Origin: CAZPXH01 sp964591085
GTDB taxonomy: Bacteria > Spirochaetota > Spirochaetia > DSM-27196 > CAZPXH01
Assembly (NCBI GenBank): GCA_964591085.1
Contig: CAZPXH010000012.1
Span: 19,877 to 83,876, forward strand
Direction of reading: 5' to 3'
Length of the DNA: 64,000 nucleotides
Positions 62,155-64,000 of the stretch are shown in pieces. The position numbers and the translations under genes are program-made. Positions within the stretch are counted from its first letter, which is position 1, and each line of letters opens with the position of its first letter. The notes below the pieces were generated by a model, which was not told the DNA's origin, did no database searches, and worked only from the letters and a program-made list of their open reading frames with translations.

Positions 62155-62841
62155 CTAGGCGGCCCCTCGCTTCGCCTGTTGTTCTGTGTGGCGGGGCACC
62201 CTGTTGAGCAGCAGGAGTACCATTGCAATAAGGAAGAAAAGCAAGACCACAACCCCGAGCCAGAGCAGATAGCTGCCCACCGGCTGCGTGTAGTTGAGAA
62301 AGAAGTACCGGAACGGTCGCCCCAGCGCTCCCTCTATCGTTCCAAAGACCGCGTACGCCACCGGGTAGATGAACCACATGCCAAAACCCCTGCGGGTGTA
62401 GTCCTGCCTCGCACCGGTAATGAACCAGTCGATGAGGAAGAGCGTAGGAGTGATTCCATGGTTGATCTGCAGGAACAACGCGTTGAGCCCCTGAGCTTCA
62501 ACCGTAGCCGCCAGAAGGGCGTAGTACACAATGCCCGTGATGGCGATGGCCAGCGCGATCGCGCCGTGAATCCATCGCGGAGTAACCCCAGGCAGATCCT
62601 CAACGCTTCTGGCTCGCAGGCCCCGCGGCACGCTGAGCAGCAGGAATCCGAACACGAACAGATTGCTCTGCACCGTGAAGAATCCGAGGGTGTTCAGGGA
62701 TCCCTGGGTGCTGGCGGCCAGGGTGATCCGGCCCAGTATCCCAAAGGCATTGATCCCAAGGATCAGCACCCGAAACCGAAGGTAGAGCCGAAGTCCAGAG
62801 GAAATCTGGCGATCGGCGGGCACCACGTTCGTCATGGCCAT
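62155..62841 (-). CDS. Pr6Pr-like integral membrane protein
   Basis: The 228-residue protein has six or seven membrane helices. The pattern FFTVQSNLFVFGFLLLSVPR, LFLQINHGITPTLFLIDWFI and GFGMWFIYPVAYAVFGTIEG is that of the Pr6Pr/FAR-17a-like family. There, 'TxqSNl', the 'HxxxPxlxxlDw' His and 'WxxYPlxYxxy' are conserved. Function is unknown in bacteria; eukaryotic relatives include fatty-acid ester hydrolases of the AIG1/ADTRP group. Starts ATG 62841 and ATG 62835 are both possible. It diverges from the K+ channel gene. Confidence 0.8.
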   Translation of the reverse strand: MAMTNVVPADRQISSGLRLYLRFRVLILGINAFGILGRITLAASTQGSLNTLGFFTVQSNLFVFGFLLLSVPRGLRARSVEDLPGVTPRWIHGAIALAIAITGIVYYALLAATVEAQGLNALFLQINHGITPTLFLIDWFITGARQDYTRRGFGMWFIYPVAYAVFGTIEGALGRPFRYFFLNYTQPVGSYLLWLGVVVLLFFLIAMVLLLLNRVPRHTEQQAKRGAA

Positions 62842-62877
62842 TCTGCATGATACGCTCCGGTTACCGGCATCTCAAGA

Positions 62878-63876
62878 ATGGCACGATCACCATCCCGAAC
62901 ACCGCTCAGAACGGCCGTCGCTCTCCTTGTCTTCACCATTCTCCTGGGGACCGTCGGCTACGTTGTGCTGGAGGGCTGGAACATCGGAGACGCCGCCTGG
63001 ATGACCATCATCTCAATAAGCACCGTGGGCTTTGGCGAGATTCGGCCCTTGTCGGCGGGCGGGCGAATTCTTACCTCGATCATCATTGTCAGCGGACTCA
63101 CTTCCGTTGCGTTTGCCGGTGGGCAAGCGGTGCAGGTCATTGCGGATAGAACCAGCCAGCGGAGGGTACGAACCATGCGCGCAATCTCCCGGATGCGGGA
63201 CCACACAATTGTTTGCGGCTTCGGCCGGATGGGCAGGGAGGTGTGCCAGAACCTGGCAGACGAGAATCATGGCTTTGTGGTGGTGGAGCGCGATCCCGCC
63301 CTGGAGCCCGAGCTGCAGGAGCTTGGCTATCGATACGTGATTGGGGATGCCAGCGAGGACGCAGTTCTGCAGGATGCAGGAATTGATCGGGCCCGCGGAC
63401 TGGTGGCGATCGTTTCCAGCGACGCGGAGAACGTGTTTGCCACACTCACCGCCAAGGCGCTGAATCCCCAGCTCACCGTTGTGGCCCGAGCGGTGGCGGA
63501 GATGACAGAGCACAAGCTGCGGACGGCTGGCGCGGACCGTGTGATCAAACCCTACGAGCTTGTGAGTAGACGAATCAGCCAGCTTGTGGTCCGCCCGTCC
63601 ATAGTGGAATTTGTCGATACCATTGCCAGAAGCGGTGACCGGGACATCACGCTGGAGGAGATCATGGTGGCCGATGGCTCACAGCTTGTGGGCAAAGCCC
63701 TGCGGGATTCCCCCATCAGAAGCGGACTCAACATCATTGTTGTGGCAATCCGGAGATCCACTGGCGAGCTTGCCTACAACCCCGGCCCGGACGCCGCAAT
63801 CAACTCCGGAGACGCCCTCATTGCTATTGGGCCGCCCCAGGATCTGCTCCAGCTCACCCGGATGTGCGGGGGATAG
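62878..63876 (+). CDS. Two-TM potassium channel with RCK domains (MthK-like)
   Basis: The 332-residue protein has TM1 AVALLVFTILLGTVGYVVL, pore helix and selectivity filter ISTVGFGEI (TVGFG), TM2 ILTSIIIVSGLTSVAFAGG, then a cytoplasmic RCK_N/TrkA-N domain with the Rossmann loop VCGFGRMGREVCQNL and residue pattern VVVERDPALEPEL. A TrkA-C domain follows from about residue 245. Four subunits would form a K+ channel gated by a ligand bound to the RCK ring. ATG 62878 is 37 bases from the divergent membrane protein. Confidence 0.93.
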   Translation: MARSPSRTPLRTAVALLVFTILLGTVGYVVLEGWNIGDAAWMTIISISTVGFGEIRPLSAGGRILTSIIIVSGLTSVAFAGGQAVQVIADRTSQRRVRTMRAISRMRDHTIVCGFGRMGREVCQNLADENHGFVVVERDPALEPELQELGYRYVIGDASEDAVLQDAGIDRARGLVAIVSSDAENVFATLTAKALNPQLTVVARAVAEMTEHKLRTAGADRVIKPYELVSRRISQLVVRPSIVEFVDTIARSGDRDITLEEIMVADGSQLVGKALRDSPIRSGLNIIVVAIRRSTGELAYNPGPDAAINSGDALIAIGPPQDLLQLTRMCGG

Positions 63877-63935
63877 CGGCCAGCCTCTCTCTGGGCTGTA
63901 GCCCTGGAAACACTTCCAATCCAATCAGAAATGCA

Positions 63936-63963
63936 TTGCGGCTCGGGGGTCAGCGGGTATACT
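63936..63963 (+). promoter_or_regulatory. Candidate sigma-70 promoter for the gene starting at 63992
   Basis: TTGCGG (63936-63941) and TATACT (63958-63963) are separated by 16 bases. They lie about 30 bases before the GGAGGAGG ribosome site at 63978-63985. Confidence 0.55.
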
Positions 63964-63991
63964 CCATGCACTGATCCGGAGGAGGCAAGCG

Positions 63992-64000
63992 ATGCCGACG
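63992..64000 (+). CDS. Start of a gene running off the window
   Basis: ATG 63992 is preceded by GGAGGAGG with 6-base spacing and by the promoter above. Only three codons (Met-Pro-Thr) are inside the window, so the product cannot be named. Confidence 0.5.

Overview
The window is GC-rich bacterial chromosomal DNA of about 64 kb, densely packed with genes on both strands. It also carries two 100-base runs of N, which are scaffold gaps. The organism is a diderm: there are signal peptides, lipoboxes and beta-rich envelope proteins. Several features fit a spirochaete, although no rRNA or marker gene is present to prove it. The metal-transport operon has the troABCD-troR order of Treponema. The sugar-binding protein has a signal peptide ending in VFA followed by a GGSGE-type start, as spirochaete binding proteins often do. 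Chemoreceptors are abundant, and a 7TMR-DISM histidine kinase is present.

Layout. 1-8.5 kb: a thioesterase fragment, two SAM methyltransferases, truncated haemoglobin, a chemoreceptor, a MutT-type Nudix protein, an envelope protein, a beta-propeller lipoprotein, a LysE exporter and a very short DUF1801-like protein. 8.5-17.5 kb: an MFS transporter, NAD(P)HX epimerase, a second chemoreceptor, then an overlapping signalling cluster of degenerate histidine kinase, response regulator with DUF3369 and HD-GYP, and 7TMR-DISM histidine kinase. 17.5-23 kb: a glyoxalase-fold dioxygenase, a PNPOx-like protein, a large GH13-like glycosidase and a second degenerate kinase cut by a gap. 23-28.5 kb: a lower-GC operon for a carbohydrate ABC importer with an IclR regulator and a formylglycine-type sulfatase, preceded by a KdgR-like palindromic operator and followed by a decayed GH13 glucosidase. 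29-44 kb: a tandem GNAT protein, a HisKA_2 kinase with a probable CTG start, a WD40/transglutaminase-like/TPR protein, two divergent chemoreceptors, a thioredoxin-fold protein, glycerate kinase, an alpha/beta-hydrolase lipoprotein and a broken chemoreceptor gene. 44-54 kb: a minus-strand run (MATE, GH13-like, membrane protein, acyl-CoA ligase, SprA-like), a soluble kinase, an ABC-F ATPase and an MFS exporter. 54.4-59.9 kb: the tro operon behind a palindromic operator that overlaps its -10. 60-64 kb: a secreted Sm/SH3-like protein, a 228-bp tandem repeat, a hairpin block bounded by copies of a tRNA 3' end, the CAT-anticodon tRNA itself, a Pr6Pr-type membrane protein and a K+ channel with RCK domains.

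How they work together. The clearest functional units are the Mn-type Tro uptake operon with its own repressor, the sulfated-saccharide operon with its IclR regulator, and the cyclic-di-GMP signalling cluster. Three genes (DUF1801, GH13, chemoreceptor) look shortened by internal deletions. That suggests either gene decay or assembly artefacts. The most unusual material is the winged-helix tails and cysteine-rich loop on the Tro permeases, the pair of degenerate kinases, and the repeat/tRNA-duplication region at 61.3-62.1 kb.
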